A model generated the notes under the pieces. The model made no database searches and was not told where the DNA came from. It saw nothing but the letters and a program-made list of their open reading frames with translations. Below are positions 34,376 to 43,072 of a stretch of DNA of 64,000 nucleotides, piece after piece. Made by a program: the position numbers and the translations under genes. Source of the stretch: a virus; IMG/VR virus record IMGVR_UViG_3300022843_000009, positions 1-64,000 of that record; one strand, written 5' to 3'. The number at the start of each line of letters is the position of its first letter. Positions within the stretch are counted from its first letter, which is position 1.

Positions 34376-34633
34376 TCATTCTATGAGTTGCCATCCAAAA
34401 TCTAGATAATCTTTTCTAGATATAATTAAGCGTTTTCTTGGGTGCTTGTCAAAAAACTTCTTGAGGGCGCCACACTTTTCATACTCTTCACCGTTCTCAA
34501 AAAAGAAAATGGATTCATTTATTAGAAAAGTGGGAATCAGTTTTCCAAGTGTTCCTGGATGTGCACTTACTGCTTCAAAAAGTAAGTTGTACATTTTAAT
34601 ATCTACGCTGGTTATGTTTGTTCGACCTTTCAT
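34376..34633 (-). CDS. Hypothetical protein (85 aa)
   Basis: Starts MKGRTNITSVDIKMYNLLFE and ends WQLIE; helical with a KKFFDKHPRKRL basic patch. Four bp upstream of rfbC, so cotranscribed. No family recognised. Confidence 0.6.
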   Translation of the reverse strand: MKGRTNITSVDIKMYNLLFEAVSAHPGTLGKLIPTFLINESIFFFENGEEYEKCGALKKFFDKHPRKRLIISRKDYLDFGWQLIE

Positions 34634-34729
34634 TGTATTAATAAATACAGGTCTAAAATCAAAAACTAGCCATATTGAAACCAGCTGTTTTTTGCCGTAT
34701 TACTGGCTATTTAATGCTTTCTGTTAAAG

Positions 34730-35164
34730 CTACATACTGATGCCTCCGCTAATTGTCTTAGCATCAATGTCTCCACTTTTAGTTGATACCAAACCAGCAA
34801 TGTCTCCTTTTACATCAACATCTCCAGAAGCTGTTTTAACGCTGCCTTCAATGTTTCCTCCGACTTCGATATCACCAGAAGCGCTTTGAACGTCTCCGCG
34901 AATATCTCCTCCTACTTCAATGTCTCCGCTTGCTGAGGTTATTCGCCCTGAGTTACCTGTGACGTTTAAATTTCCAAAGGCTCCTTGGACCAGCTCTACA
35001 TCGCCTTCAACAGTAATATTCACGACCCGCTTGCTATCTCCAACATGAACTTGTTCTCCATCGATGTAAATTTCTCCGTCTCCACTAATATTAACAACTT
35101 TACCTTCGTACTTATTTGAATCAATTCTAAAAATTGCCATAAATAATTTAATTAATTTGTTCAT
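34730..35164 (-). CDS. Bactofilin-like repeat protein (144 aa)
   Basis: Regular short beta repeats (SGDIEVGGDIRGDVQSA, then GNIEGSVKTASGDVDVKG) give a right-handed beta-helix like bactofilins/polymer-forming cytoskeletal proteins. The N-terminus has a hydrophobic helix (LIKLFMAIFRI) that may bind membrane, as in bactofilins. Could form filaments at the membrane of the infected cell. A beta-helical fibre component is the alternative. Confidence 0.7.
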   Translation of the reverse strand: MNKLIKLFMAIFRIDSNKYEGKVVNISGDGEIYIDGEQVHVGDSKRVVNITVEGDVELVQGAFGNLNVTGNSGRITSASGDIEVGGDIRGDVQSASGDIEVGGNIEGSVKTASGDVDVKGDIAGLVSTKSGDIDAKTISGGISM

Positions 35165-35218
35165 TTAAAAAAAGTATAGTGATTCTCTTTTTTTTTAGAT
35201 ATAAGCCTTATGTGGGTT

Positions 35219-35653
35219 TCAAGAAAACTCTGTTGAGGTTGAAAACCTCAACCCAAACCACTTGTTATCAGTCTTTGTGCCATCCACCATATAATAAGGT
35301 TTTGAGATTTCTGGATGCATTTCTTCCCACTGGTCTGCATATTTATCACCAGTAAGGCCTCCTCGTTTCGCTTTAACCTGCTTCCAAAAATCATCTGCAG
35401 TAATGGGTGTATCGTACTCGTCTAAAATTTGATGATTCAACAGAAACTTTGTCAGAGACTCTAATGAATCATAGTGCATCCAATTATTGTGGTTGAAACA
35501 AAACTCCCAACCATGAGAAGACTTTCCAATGTGGATTATCGTATCAAAAAAAGCTTTTTTTAGCTCTTTTAAGCGTTCTTGGTCCACAAGAGATTTGAGC
35601 ACCTCTTTTTCATCATTGCTCACGATTCTGATTGCGTAGTAGTTTGTTCCCAT
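35219..35653 (-). CDS. Phage protein, MGTNYY-type family
   Basis: 144 residues starting MGTNYYAIRI with HIGKSSHGWEFCFNHNN and WEEMHPEIS boxes, a family often found in large phages without known function. Promoter motif upstream at 35657-35685. Confidence 0.7.
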   Translation of the reverse strand: MGTNYYAIRIVSNDEKEVLKSLVDQERLKELKKAFFDTIIHIGKSSHGWEFCFNHNNWMHYDSLESLTKFLLNHQILDEYDTPITADDFWKQVKAKRGGLTGDKYADQWEEMHPEISKPYYMVDGTKTDNKWFGLRFSTSTEFS

Positions 35654-35688
35654 TTTTTGAATATACGAAGAAATTAAGAAAAAGTTTC

Positions 35689-36126
35689 TTATTGGTTGAA
35701 TTGCTTTTTGAGCATCTCTCGGATTGCGGAGGTATCTCTTGTTCCCTCAACGACTCCTTTTCCTATGTTCTCCAGGTTAGCCTTGTTGTCAATTGCTTTA
35801 GACAACCACTCTAAAGGCTCTTCTTGAATTACCAGCTGCTGAAGCATTTTTTTCCAAGTTGGAAGTGGCAGGAAATCAAAATCAATTTCTGTTCCTGCTG
35901 TTTCTGCGTTCTGTGTTTCCACTTCCAATAATCTATCATAATGTTCTCCGTTACCAAAAATAGCTTCGGCGAACTCATGCTTAAAGATTAAGCTGTTATA
36001 GCCTCCGTTAGTAGTCATCTGACCCCAGTGTATTTTTGTTCTGTCTATTTTGTGTCCACCTTTCTCAGCTTCATCAATGGCTTTGTTAATTATATCTGTC
36101 CAAGTCATGCTTTTTGTGTTTTGCAA
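35689..36126 (-). CDS. Hypothetical phage protein (145 aa)
   Basis: Begins near MTWTDIINKAIDEAEKGGHK; helical, with a HEFAEAIFGNGEHYDRLLEV segment. Similar small proteins accompany phage structural or nucleotide-metabolism genes, but I cannot assign a family. Confidence 0.68.
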   Translation of the reverse strand: MQNTKSMTWTDIINKAIDEAEKGGHKIDRTKIHWGQMTTNGGYNSLIFKHEFAEAIFGNGEHYDRLLEVETQNAETAGTEIDFDFLPLPTWKKMLQQLVIQEEPLEWLSKAIDNKANLENIGKGVVEGTRDTSAIREMLKKQFNQ

Positions 36127-36309
36127 AAAATACTTATTAAGCGTTAAATTTTAAAGTCTATGCTTTTCGTGATTCCCATGTTTAGCTACCAAAGATACAG
36201 AAAAAAGCATTTTACTTTGCGTTTGTTTTTTATTATGTTAAATTTGTGTTTCCAATGTTAAGTTAATGTTATGAACTATTTATTGGAGTAATCGCACAAA
36301 ACATACATT
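36127..36309. promoter_or_regulatory. Divergent intergenic region
   Basis: Non-coding, AT-rich, between a minus-strand and a plus-strand gene. GCGTTTGTTTTTTATTATG and TTAAATTTGTG recall the Bacteroidota -33 TTTG/-7 TAnnTTTG elements, so it may hold host-type promoters for both sides. Confidence 0.4.
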
Positions 36310-36666
36310 ATGAAAAAGATATTAATTTTACTTATTATACTATGTACTCTCACCACTACAGCTCAAGGGGAGTTGGAATGTGACTCACTTTTTAGCTGTT
36401 TCAGTTATTATGAAAGTGGTGAAGTCAAATTTAAAGGAACAGCTGATTGTCAAGAAAGAGCTCACGGAAAGTTTGTTGAGTTCCGAAAAAGCGGAGAAAT
36501 ACTTGGAGTTGGAGAATTCTCGCACGGAGTTCGAGTAGGAGTTTGGATTACATATTCAACACTTGAGAAGTCTTCCTATGTTATATACTTCGATAAACAC
36601 GGAAACAAGATAAGGGCTGAAAAGCTTGTTGGGGATTTAATTGTCGAAGCAAAGGAGTACAAATAG
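36310..36666 (+). CDS. Secreted MORN/YwqK-like protein (118 aa)
   Basis: Signal peptide (MKKILILLIILCTLTTTAQG) and a short mature domain with YYESGEVKFKGTADCQER and VEFRKSGEILGVGEFSHGV, resembling MORN-type repeats of YwqK-family proteins. One of few plus-strand genes in this part; probably acquired separately. Periplasmic or surface location expected. Confidence 0.65.
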   Translation: MKKILILLIILCTLTTTAQGELECDSLFSCFSYYESGEVKFKGTADCQERAHGKFVEFRKSGEILGVGEFSHGVRVGVWITYSTLEKSSYVIYFDKHGNKIRAEKLVGDLIVEAKEYK

Positions 36667-36678
36667 CAGGTGTATTCT

Positions 36679-37092
36679 CTATGCAAGGAAGCTTTGCAAA
36701 GGCTTCATCGCGTATATTCCATGTGTTCGTATTGTCACCATTGGACTTGAGCCAACCTCTTCACCTTCAATGATAAAACCTTTTTCTGAAAAAGAGTCGT
36801 AAACTAGAGGGTATAAGATTAAAACCTCTTCCTGAACGTGGCGCCCAATCTTTCCTCGTATAAAGGCGTGCACATTTTTAATTTTAGACGTTATAGCTTT
36901 TTTCTTTCCTGCTGGATTTACAATAAAGTTAACGTTTTTCATCTCTAGCTCAGTCGCATGGGCCACAACCAGGCTTTTCTGTTTAATGCTAAAAACTGTG
37001 CCTTTTCTATTTAAACATCGATATACGTCGACTGACTGAGAGTAATTGAGTTCTCTCTCTTTAAAAGGTGTTATGCTACTATTTGACATCAT
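36679..37092 (-). CDS. Hypothetical phage protein (137 aa)
   Basis: Contains YRCLNRKGTVFSIKQKSLVV and HAFIRGKIGRHV, beta-rich with basic residues; resembles small phage proteins of unknown role. Converges on the MORN-like gene with a 12-bp gap. Confidence 0.65.
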   Translation of the reverse strand: MMSNSSITPFKERELNYSQSVDVYRCLNRKGTVFSIKQKSLVVAHATELEMKNVNFIVNPAGKKKAITSKIKNVHAFIRGKIGRHVQEEVLILYPLVYDSFSEKGFIIEGEEVGSSPMVTIRTHGIYAMKPLQSFLA

Positions 37093-37110
37093 GCTGTAAA
37101 TACAATGTTT

Positions 37111-38727
37111 TTACTTAACTAAGAAACCAACTTCATAAGTCATCCATCTGAGTTTTTCTTCAAGGATTTTATAGGCTACCGTTAGTTTTTTAAATAAATC
37201 TGGCTTGTCTTTTTTCCAATGCTCCTTTAGTTGAGAATAACCCGCATCCCACCTGTCCAAATGGAGTTCTGGGTGAGCTTTGGCATAAACCATTCGTTCT
37301 GGGCCGCTCCAATATAGCATTTTATTAGCTATCTCCAACACATCTACTGCATCTTGAGACATGTGTTTCACATTGCTCTGAATCATACTGTTCATTATCG
37401 TGGCTGACCTGTCTTGTTTATGTTCAATGTCTATTAGACATGGGTCGCCCCAGAAAAAGCTGTTTCTTACATCATATTCCTGCTTTTTAAAAACAATTCC
37501 GCCTATCGAACTTTGATGTGACGCTGAATGGAACAAAGAGTAAACTAAAGAGTCTGCAGCGTATTGATTCCATAGTTCAGCAGAGGTGTTTGGGGCCATG
37601 TATTCGTCTTTTTGGTTAATCCAGGTGGAATACGGTCCCACGTGAGTCTTTCGTGCCGCAAACAAGCTACAAACCTTCTTTAGATTATCTGGTATAATAG
37701 AGAACCCGTTTCCTTTTGACGCAGCCCAGCTATATAGCGCTACTTGTTGTGGGTTTTCATAAATATTGTTTGATGCATTCAGAAAATATCCAATCGCTCC
37801 ATCAACAAGGCTTCCTCGCATTGTTTTGCCTTCCACTTTCCATTTTAATGCACTTGTGAACTGAGGAATGTTTTTATTTGACCTTAATCCTTTTGTCTCT
37901 TCCCTTGCCCAGATAGATGCTGCTTCTCTTTGGTCTGTGTTGTATAATTCTTTACGTTTTGGAAGAACTCCTTTGATGCGAGGGTCTGCAATCACTTCAT
38001 AACTCCAAGATGTTCGTTCATCTAATCCTGGGGTCATCAAAGTGAAGGTTATTCCCCAGTCTGACTTTACCTCCATGAATTCTGATGCTGGAAACAAAAA
38101 ACCGTCTTGGACCCTAAAATTCTTAAACATCCTTTCTCTAAAAGTTTTAAAACTTGACCCAGTTAAAAAAAGAGGTGGTGAAAACACGGCAATTACAACA
38201 TTGGAAATACCATATGCTTCTTTTATCGCATTGATGCGATAAAGAAACTGAGCGTAGAGCTGTTGAGATGACTTTCCCCAACCGTTTTCTCGCATTTCAT
38301 TATTAATCCAAGTCTTGGCTGTTCCTGATTTATGGCTTGAGGTTGCTCCTTTATTGTTAGCGGTTGCGTATGGAGGATTTATTAAAAAGACGATTGGTTT
38401 GTCATCTTTTATTGCTTGTTTTAAAGCTGGCGACTGAGTCGTTAGCTTTTCAGAGTCATCATTAAGGAAGTCAAACTGAAAAGCTTGCTGATTTGAAACT
38501 GTTTCACACTTATCAATATCAGCTTTATGAAGAGTTGAACTATACAATTCTTTAAATTCATATCCTTGGGTAAGGTTCATAAAGCCCGAAGCACAGTCCC
38601 ACACCACATACTCTTGTTTCCAGTTTTTTCCCAAGTTGTCCTGAATCAGCCTATGTGCTTCGTCCACCCATATTTGAGGTGTATAAAATTCGCCTTCTCT
38701 TTTCTTTTTATCCAATGTGATAGTCAT
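37111..38727 (-). CDS. DNA N6-adenine methyltransferase (NPPY class)
   Basis: 538 residues from the ATG at 38727; the longer frame upstream overlaps an AT-rich non-coding stretch and is rejected. SAM motif I is VVWDCASGFMNLTQ (~30) and the catalytic motif IV is FLINPPYATANN (~118). The large C-terminal part is probably a target-recognition domain (Eco57I/type II-like solitary enzyme). No restriction partner is adjacent. It likely protects phage DNA from host nucleases. Confidence 0.82.
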   Translation of the reverse strand: MTITLDKKKREGEFYTPQIWVDEAHRLIQDNLGKNWKQEYVVWDCASGFMNLTQGYEFKELYSSTLHKADIDKCETVSNQQAFQFDFLNDDSEKLTTQSPALKQAIKDDKPIVFLINPPYATANNKGATSSHKSGTAKTWINNEMRENGWGKSSQQLYAQFLYRINAIKEAYGISNVVIAVFSPPLFLTGSSFKTFRERMFKNFRVQDGFLFPASEFMEVKSDWGITFTLMTPGLDERTSWSYEVIADPRIKGVLPKRKELYNTDQREAASIWAREETKGLRSNKNIPQFTSALKWKVEGKTMRGSLVDGAIGYFLNASNNIYENPQQVALYSWAASKGNGFSIIPDNLKKVCSLFAARKTHVGPYSTWINQKDEYMAPNTSAELWNQYAADSLVYSLFHSASHQSSIGGIVFKKQEYDVRNSFFWGDPCLIDIEHKQDRSATIMNSMIQSNVKHMSQDAVDVLEIANKMLYWSGPERMVYAKAHPELHLDRWDAGYSQLKEHWKKDKPDLFKKLTVAYKILEEKLRWMTYEVGFLVK

Positions 38728-38909
38728 GCTTTTAATATGAGCATGAGCGTAAAAAAAAGAAAGGAACAAATAATAAAACGGTGCATACGCACAATGCTGA
38801 TAGCAAACTTTATTATACACCTTGTTAGTTATACACAGTACGGTTATTTAAGGTAGAATTTTGATACGAAGAAAGAATAAACTTTTTAAAAATGTGCGGT
38901 GAAAATTTT
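38728..38909. other. Non-coding stretch
   Basis: AT-rich; nothing beyond a possible promoter for the methyltransferase gene is seen. Confidence 0.4.
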
Positions 38910-39009
38910 AATTCTGAATATTTATATGTGAACTACCCATCTACAGCAAGCTGATGGAAGGGCTTCTAAAAAAATATAAATGCAAAGAGCAGATACATAT
39001 TCAGAATTT
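38910..39009 (+). repeat. IS200/IS605-end-like hairpin bounded by inverted repeats
   Basis: AATTCTGAATAT and ATATTCAGAATT flank GTGAACTACCCATC-GATGGaaGGGCTTCT, which matches the GAACTACCC...GGGCTTC hairpin found at ends of IS200/IS605-type elements and their guide RNAs. No TnpA/TnpB frame follows, so this is a remnant or a MITE-like copy. Confidence 0.4.
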
Positions 39010-39187
39010 ACAGCGTTTCGTAGACTTGCCCATTGGCAACGCCTCACCGCCTTTTTATTTATCCTGCGAAGTTGGCCCCAACCCACAGCTTAATATTTTG
39101 TTTCGCTTATGATTTTATGCAAACAACGAAAAAGAACTTATTTGTAAATATATAAAAAACGCTTACATCTCACCCACGCTAAATCAT

Positions 39188-39505
39188 ATGGAACAAGAAA
39201 AAAAATTAAAGAACTTCATTAAAACTACAATCATAGAGTTTTTTAATGAACAATATGAAAATATTCAACATTATGATTTATTTGAATATTATGAAAAACA
39301 ACCAAAAGAATTAAAGGTAATTGTAGATAAATATTTGAATTTATTAGATAAACGTAAAGGTTATGATGTGATTAAGAAATTTCACGATGCAGTTTATAAA
39401 ATAGGTTATACGTTTGATAGTGGATTAGATGCTGAACCACACGGTTTAAGACCCATAGGGGTTAAATTAAATCAGTTGGTAGGTTGGGAAGATATAGATA
39501 ATTAA
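39188..39505 (+). CDS. Head-targeting-leader protein (105 aa)
   Basis: Starts MEQEKKLKNFIKTTIIEFFNEQ, a version of the amphipathic leader seen in several unrelated proteins here, ending in an (F/L)-N-E step. The remaining ~80 residues are helical and acidic. AT-rich relative to the rest of the genome, and it lies at the edge of the cassette-like region. Likely virion-internal; function unknown. Confidence 0.6.
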   Translation: MEQEKKLKNFIKTTIIEFFNEQYENIQHYDLFEYYEKQPKELKVIVDKYLNLLDKRKGYDVIKKFHDAVYKIGYTFDSGLDAEPHGLRPIGVKLNQLVGWEDIDN

Positions 39506-39643
39506 AACACGAATGTAGTATTGTGTATAACGCCACTTTTCATTTGTGAAAATTTTATCACCAATATTCTCATTTACAAACTGCTTAAAGTTCTTAACTT
39601 TATCAATCATTTCTCTCATATCTTTACTCACTGGTCTGTTCAT
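39467..39643 (-). CDS. Truncated leader peptide (58 aa)
   Basis: MNRPVSKDMREMIDKVKNFK then QFVNENIGD is nearly the same leader as the protein at 42421-42939 (MIDKVKNFKEFVNENL), but the body is lost and the frame runs into the convergent gene. Probably a broken paralogue whose C-terminal part was deleted. Confidence 0.4.
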   Translation of the reverse strand: MNRPVSKDMREMIDKVKNFKQFVNENIGDKIFTNEKWRYTQYYIRVLIIYIFPTYQLI

Positions 39644-39761
39644 TTTCTTGGTTGTTTGTTAGTGTATGCCGTACACTGTATTGAATTTATTCGCTTGTTA
39701 TGTGTAAGTGTTACATTCATCGTTCTAATCAACATTTAGGTTAAAAAATTTAAAAGACAAT

Positions 39762-40157
39762 TTACCCCAATATTTTTTGAACCCAATCAGGTAATTTACT
39801 AAATTTAATTAATTTACATTTTACTGTTGGTAAATTATTTCTAATTGATTTTTGAATCCTGTGATTTCCATCAAGAATATATTTAATAGATTTATCATCA
39901 TTCATCAAAATCAATACTGGGTATTGTATGTCGGATTTTTCTATTTTATCAATTTCTTCTGTGTTTCCGTCCCAAGTTAATACAATATTTTTTAGTTTAT
40001 TGGTATCCATTTCTTGAACTTTAATGTTTTTTGTAAGGTCTAATATCTGAACTAACGTAACTGTTTGGTTGTCATTATTTGTCCAAGATGTATCTTCTAA
40101 ACCTTCATTCAAAAATTCTCTTATAGTTGTTTTAATAAATCCTCTCAAATCTTTCAT
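39762..40157 (-). CDS. ParB-like protein with head-targeting leader (131 aa)
   Basis: Leader MKDLRGFIKTTIREFLNEG (LNE step) followed by a domain with YPVLILMNDDKSIKYILDGN and HRIQKSIRNNLPTVKC, which resembles the ParB-like DGNHR nuclease/NTPase fold (GxxR/H motif). In this phage a ParB-like domain also appears in the 2H-phosphoesterase fusion. Lies in the cassette-like run with no recognisable promoter of its own. Confidence 0.6.
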   Translation of the reverse strand: MKDLRGFIKTTIREFLNEGLEDTSWTNNDNQTVTLVQILDLTKNIKVQEMDTNKLKNIVLTWDGNTEEIDKIEKSDIQYPVLILMNDDKSIKYILDGNHRIQKSIRNNLPTVKCKLIKFSKLPDWVQKILG

Positions 40158-40246
40158 TGTTTTCTTTTATATATAAATACTTAGAATTTAAATTTTTGTT
40201 TATTTCTTCGTATCAACATTTTACCTTAATTAACCACACCCACACA

Positions 40247-40337
40247 TAACAACGTGTATAATAAAGTTTGCTATCAAGTTCAGTGGTAATTTAAAAGTTC
40301 ATCTAAGCAAACCTTCTCATACACCCATTCGTTACCC
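40247..40337 (-). repeat. attC-like imperfect palindrome a
   Basis: TAACAACGTGTATAA...AGTTTGCT pairs imperfectly with AGCAAACCTTCTCATACAC and ends ATTCGTTACC. Long bulged stem-loop directly after the methyltransferase gene at 40361. Confidence 0.55.
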
Positions 40338-40360
40338 ACAATGTAAAAAGCCGCCAAGCT

Positions 40361-40879
40361 TTACGGCTGTATGTTTAGCAACTCTTTTTCTCTTTTTCTA
40401 ATACTTCTATAATCTATAAAGTTATGTGTTCCTTTATTCGCTTTTTCGCCAAATATTATAATACTCATTCCCATCCATAAACCTCGTGGTTCATCATTAA
40501 AATTTACTTCACCGTTTATAAAACGTATTTCTGCATCAATCATAGTTTCTGCCCACCATTTTGTATTACTTCTTACTGGTATTAAGCAAACTTTTGTGCC
40601 ACCATTTATTAACGCTTCGTTATGTGCTTTTTTAACCCATTTACTTAAATTTCTATCAAATGGAGGGTTCATCCAACAATTACCAATCCAATCTTTATTT
40701 AAAGAATTATCTTCTTTAGTCCAGTATTTTGGTAATTTATGATTTAATGAACTTGCACAAACATCAGTAGTTATTGCAAACTCTTTTATTAAAGGTTGTA
40801 CAATCGTTTTAGGTGTACTATACTCAATGCTTTTACTCTCAAAAGAGTTGTTTTTATTTCCAATTTTATCTATTCCCAT
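40361..40879 (-). CDS. Phage Dam-type N6-adenine methyltransferase
   Basis: 172 residues with YSTPKTIVQPLIKEF, TDVCASSLNHKLPKY, and the catalytic CWMNPPFDRNLSKWVKK (PPF motif), then CLIPVRSNTKWW and RFINGEVNF. This is the compact phage DNA N6-adenine methyltransferase family (PF05869-like). Presumably protects phage DNA from restriction. Followed by an attC-like palindrome. Confidence 0.88.
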   Translation of the reverse strand: MGIDKIGNKNNSFESKSIEYSTPKTIVQPLIKEFAITTDVCASSLNHKLPKYWTKEDNSLNKDWIGNCWMNPPFDRNLSKWVKKAHNEALINGGTKVCLIPVRSNTKWWAETMIDAEIRFINGEVNFNDEPRGLWMGMSIIIFGEKANKGTHNFIDYRSIRKREKELLNIQP

Positions 40880-40927
40880 TCTGTATGTATTTGCCCTCGT
40901 ACCTCACGCACGGCTTTTTAAAAAGTG

Positions 40928-41055
40928 GGTAACACCGTATAAAAAACATTGCTAAATTGTGCAATATCAAAGGTCTGTTAATATTAATTTACTTTATTTC
41001 TAATCGTTAATTCTGTGCTTTCTAAACGCAACATTTCTTATACATGTACGTTAGC
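40928..41055 (-). repeat. attC-like imperfect palindrome b
   Basis: GTAACACCGTATAAAAAACATTGC pairs with GCAACATTTCTTATACATGTAC, ending GTTAGC; intervening bases form an extended loop (given here in two halves below 24 nt only as motif ends GTAACACCG and GTACGTTAGC). Confidence 0.55.
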
Positions 41056-41065
41056 AGAAATAAAA

Positions 41066-41272
41066 TTATCCAGCCACCACACCATCAATAACCTTTCGTA
41101 GTTCAACATTTATTTCATCTCGCAAGTCCAACAATTCATCCATTGTTAAGTAACTTAAACTATCTTCATTCAGCCATAGTTCAAATGACCTTCTACCAGT
41201 TGAATGATAGATACGAATTGTTTCAATCTTCGTTTTCAGTGTTTCCGTTTGTCCCCCGTCTTTGATTTTCAT
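41066..41272 (-). CDS. Small cassette protein (68 aa)
   Basis: Starts MKIKDGGQTETLKTKIETIR; contains SFELWLNEDSLSYLTMDELL and a C-terminal helix. No motif recognised. Flanked by attC-like palindromes on both sides. Confidence 0.55.
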   Translation of the reverse strand: MKIKDGGQTETLKTKIETIRIYHSTGRRSFELWLNEDSLSYLTMDELLDLRDEINVELRKVIDGVVAG

Positions 41273-41336
41273 TTTTGTTTCAATTTATATTTACGAGCAT
41301 CCCACGCTCAAAAGGGATAATTTTACATCTGCTAAT

Positions 41337-41387
41337 GCTAACAACGTATAAAGTGCATTAAAACGCCACTTATACTAAGCATTAGCA
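41337..41387 (-). repeat. attC-like palindrome c (short)
   Basis: GCTAACAACGTATAAAGTG and CACTTATACTAAGCATTAGC form an imperfect stem around CATTAAAACG. The clearest example of the family. Confidence 0.6.
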
Positions 41388-41582
41388 AACATTAAAATCC
41401 ACCTCTCTACCTTCTCCGCAAATATGGTAAAAGTCTTCTTTGTGGGCTTGCTCTCCTTTTTTCCAAACCCTTATATAAACATTTCTCGTAATTTTATTTC
41501 TCCTTGCTTTTATACCGTTTAGCTCTCCGTACTCAAACGGTTTGCTAACAAAGTATAAATAACATTGCTTAATTAGGTTCAT
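41382..41582 (-). CDS. Small cassette protein (66 aa)
   Basis: Start at 41582 (MNLIKQCYLYFVSKPFEYG); the first codons overlap palindrome d, and the same MNxIKQCxLY opening occurs in the 43319 gene because both starts lie in copies of that palindrome. The body has YIRVWKKGEQAHKEDFYHIC. Function unknown. Confidence 0.5.
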   Translation of the reverse strand: MNLIKQCYLYFVSKPFEYGELNGIKARRNKITRNVYIRVWKKGEQAHKEDFYHICGEGREVDFNVC

Positions 41583-41636
41583 AGTTTTAAATTTAGTGCT
41601 GCAAGTCGCAACGTTTCTTATACTAGTCATTAGCAC
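41544..41636 (-). repeat. attC-like imperfect palindrome d
   Basis: GCTAACAAAGTATAAATAACATTGC end pairs with GCAACGTTTCTTATACTAGTC, closing with CATTAGCACC. Same architecture as palindrome b. Confidence 0.55.
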
Positions 41637-41641
41637 CAATA

Positions 41642-42217
41642 CTACGAAAGTACTTCGATTGAAAGTATTTTAATTTTAGTTTCATCGAATATCAATAAAT
41701 TTAATTCTTTTGTTTCGATGATATATGTTCCGTCATAACCATTAAGTTTCAACCAATCATATACCCAAGTTTGCTCAATTGATGAATAATCACCATCCAA
41801 TAAATTATTATACTTTCTATCAATGTCATCATCAGGAAATTTATCCTCGATATATTCTAAAAGATTTTTACCAATTACATAATATTCTACGCCAATTTTA
41901 TCATTTACTTTACTTTTTTCATAATACATTAATAAATCATAGGTTGATGGTAACTTTCTAAAATCTATAATATTATTAGTTAAAACTTGAATTTTGTAAA
42001 TATGTGGTGAATAATTACCAGCATAGTATTTAGCAAATTCAATATTTGATGTTAAAAATATTGGTGATTTGTAATTTATATCAAATAAAGTTCCGTTTTT
42101 TATCTTGAATTTATCGAATTTTTCTTTAGAACCGTGATACCAAGTATTATCATTTACTATAAGTTGCTCATTAAGATATTCTCTAATCGTTGTCACTATA
42201 AACTTTCTCAATTCCAT
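41642..42217 (-). CDS. ADP-ribosyltransferase-like protein with head-targeting leader
   Basis: 191 residues from the ATG at 42217; the longer frame upstream reads through palindrome e. The leader MELRKFIVTTIREYLNEQ (LNE step) is followed by NTWYHGSKEKFDKFKI and PIFLTSNIEFAKYYA, the pattern of small ADP-ribosyltransferase folds (HG near strand 1, then S/T-x-S or FLTS, and an aromatic helix). T4 packs the ADP-ribosyltransferase Alt in its head using an analogous leader. I infer an injected host-modifying enzyme; the catalytic Glu is not certain. Confidence 0.6.
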   Translation of the reverse strand: MELRKFIVTTIREYLNEQLIVNDNTWYHGSKEKFDKFKIKNGTLFDINYKSPIFLTSNIEFAKYYAGNYSPHIYKIQVLTNNIIDFRKLPSTYDLLMYYEKSKVNDKIGVEYYVIGKNLLEYIEDKFPDDDIDRKYNNLLDGDYSSIEQTWVYDWLKLNGYDGTYIIETKELNLLIFDETKIKILSIEVLS

Positions 42218-42272
42218 TCTTTTATATATAGATATTCCAAAATTAAATTTCTGACAAACAAACCGTACTGGT

Positions 42273-42337
42273 GCTAACGCTATGTATATTCCAGTTTTGT
42301 GAAAAACAAAACCGATAACATACATTTAACGTTATGC
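42273..42337 (-). repeat. attC-like imperfect palindrome e
   Basis: GCTAACGCTATGTATATTCC pairs with CCGATAACATACATTTAAC, ending GTTATGC, a core-site-like heptamer. Nearly identical in sequence to palindrome f, 700 bp away. Confidence 0.6.
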
Positions 42338-42420
42338 TCCATGCCTTAGTTCAGTTCTTCAATTTAACATTTGTGATAAAAAACAAAAAGAATTTTGCCA
42401 ACGCACCTTATTTTTCAAGA

Positions 42421-42939
42421 CTATCTCTGTTTATTAATTTCTTTCATCACTTCACTATAATTCATATTAGGTTCGACATCGTAATAATTAATTACATCCT
42501 TAAAAACATCTTCACCATCAAATCCATCTCCAAGTATAAAATTTGAACTTTTAAACACTACAAGTTCTTGTTGTAGACTATCTTTATGATGCCAAGAAAT
42601 ATCTTCAATTTCTTCAATAGCCTTATTGAACGATTTTTCATCATCAAATCCATATCCTGATAAACCCCATTCGGGTTCACTATTCCACATACCATTTGTA
42701 ACATCTTTTCTTGGTGGATATGGTACATATTTACCGTCCCCAACTCTCTCGTTGTAATCATCCATAGCATCTTTCTCCGTTTCAAACCATGCTTGCATAT
42801 TTCCACTAAAATTACGTCTAGTATCATCATCTGCATCGCTTGTCCATCTTAGAAAATATTTGGAATTATTAAGATTTTCATTTACAAATTCCTTAAAGTT
42901 CTTAACTTTATCAATCATTTTTCTCACATCTTCGCTCAT
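42421..42939 (-). CDS. Head-targeting-leader protein (172 aa)
   Basis: Start at 42939 (MSEDVRKMIDKVKNFKEFVN, then ENL); the longer frame runs into palindrome f. The mature part is acidic with WGLSGYGFDDEKSFNKAIEE and repeated Asp/Asn stretches. The same leader opens the truncated peptide at 39467-39643. Probably a head-internal protein of unknown function. Confidence 0.6.
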   Translation of the reverse strand: MSEDVRKMIDKVKNFKEFVNENLNNSKYFLRWTSDADDDTRRNFSGNMQAWFETEKDAMDDYNERVGDGKYVPYPPRKDVTNGMWNSEPEWGLSGYGFDDEKSFNKAIEEIEDISWHHKDSLQQELVVFKSSNFILGDGFDGEDVFKDVINYYDVEPNMNYSEVMKEINKQR

Positions 42940-42998
42940 AGTATCTTTATATAAAAATAGTTTCAAATAAACATCATCCTTTAATAATTCAACACGTA

Positions 42999-43072
42999 GC
43001 ATAACGCTATGTATATTCCAGTTTTGTGAAAAACAAAACCGATAACATACATTTAACGCTGTGTGTAATGCT
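42999..43072 (-). repeat. attC-like imperfect palindrome f
   Basis: Same core as palindrome e (AACGCTATGTATATTCCAG and CCGATAACATACATTTAAC), with TAATGC closing; directly downstream of the 60-aa cassette gene at 43071. Confidence 0.6.

Noticed and set aside
39521-39739. Plus-strand frame of 72 codons after the leader gene
   Set aside because: Antisense to the truncated leader peptide; no independent support.
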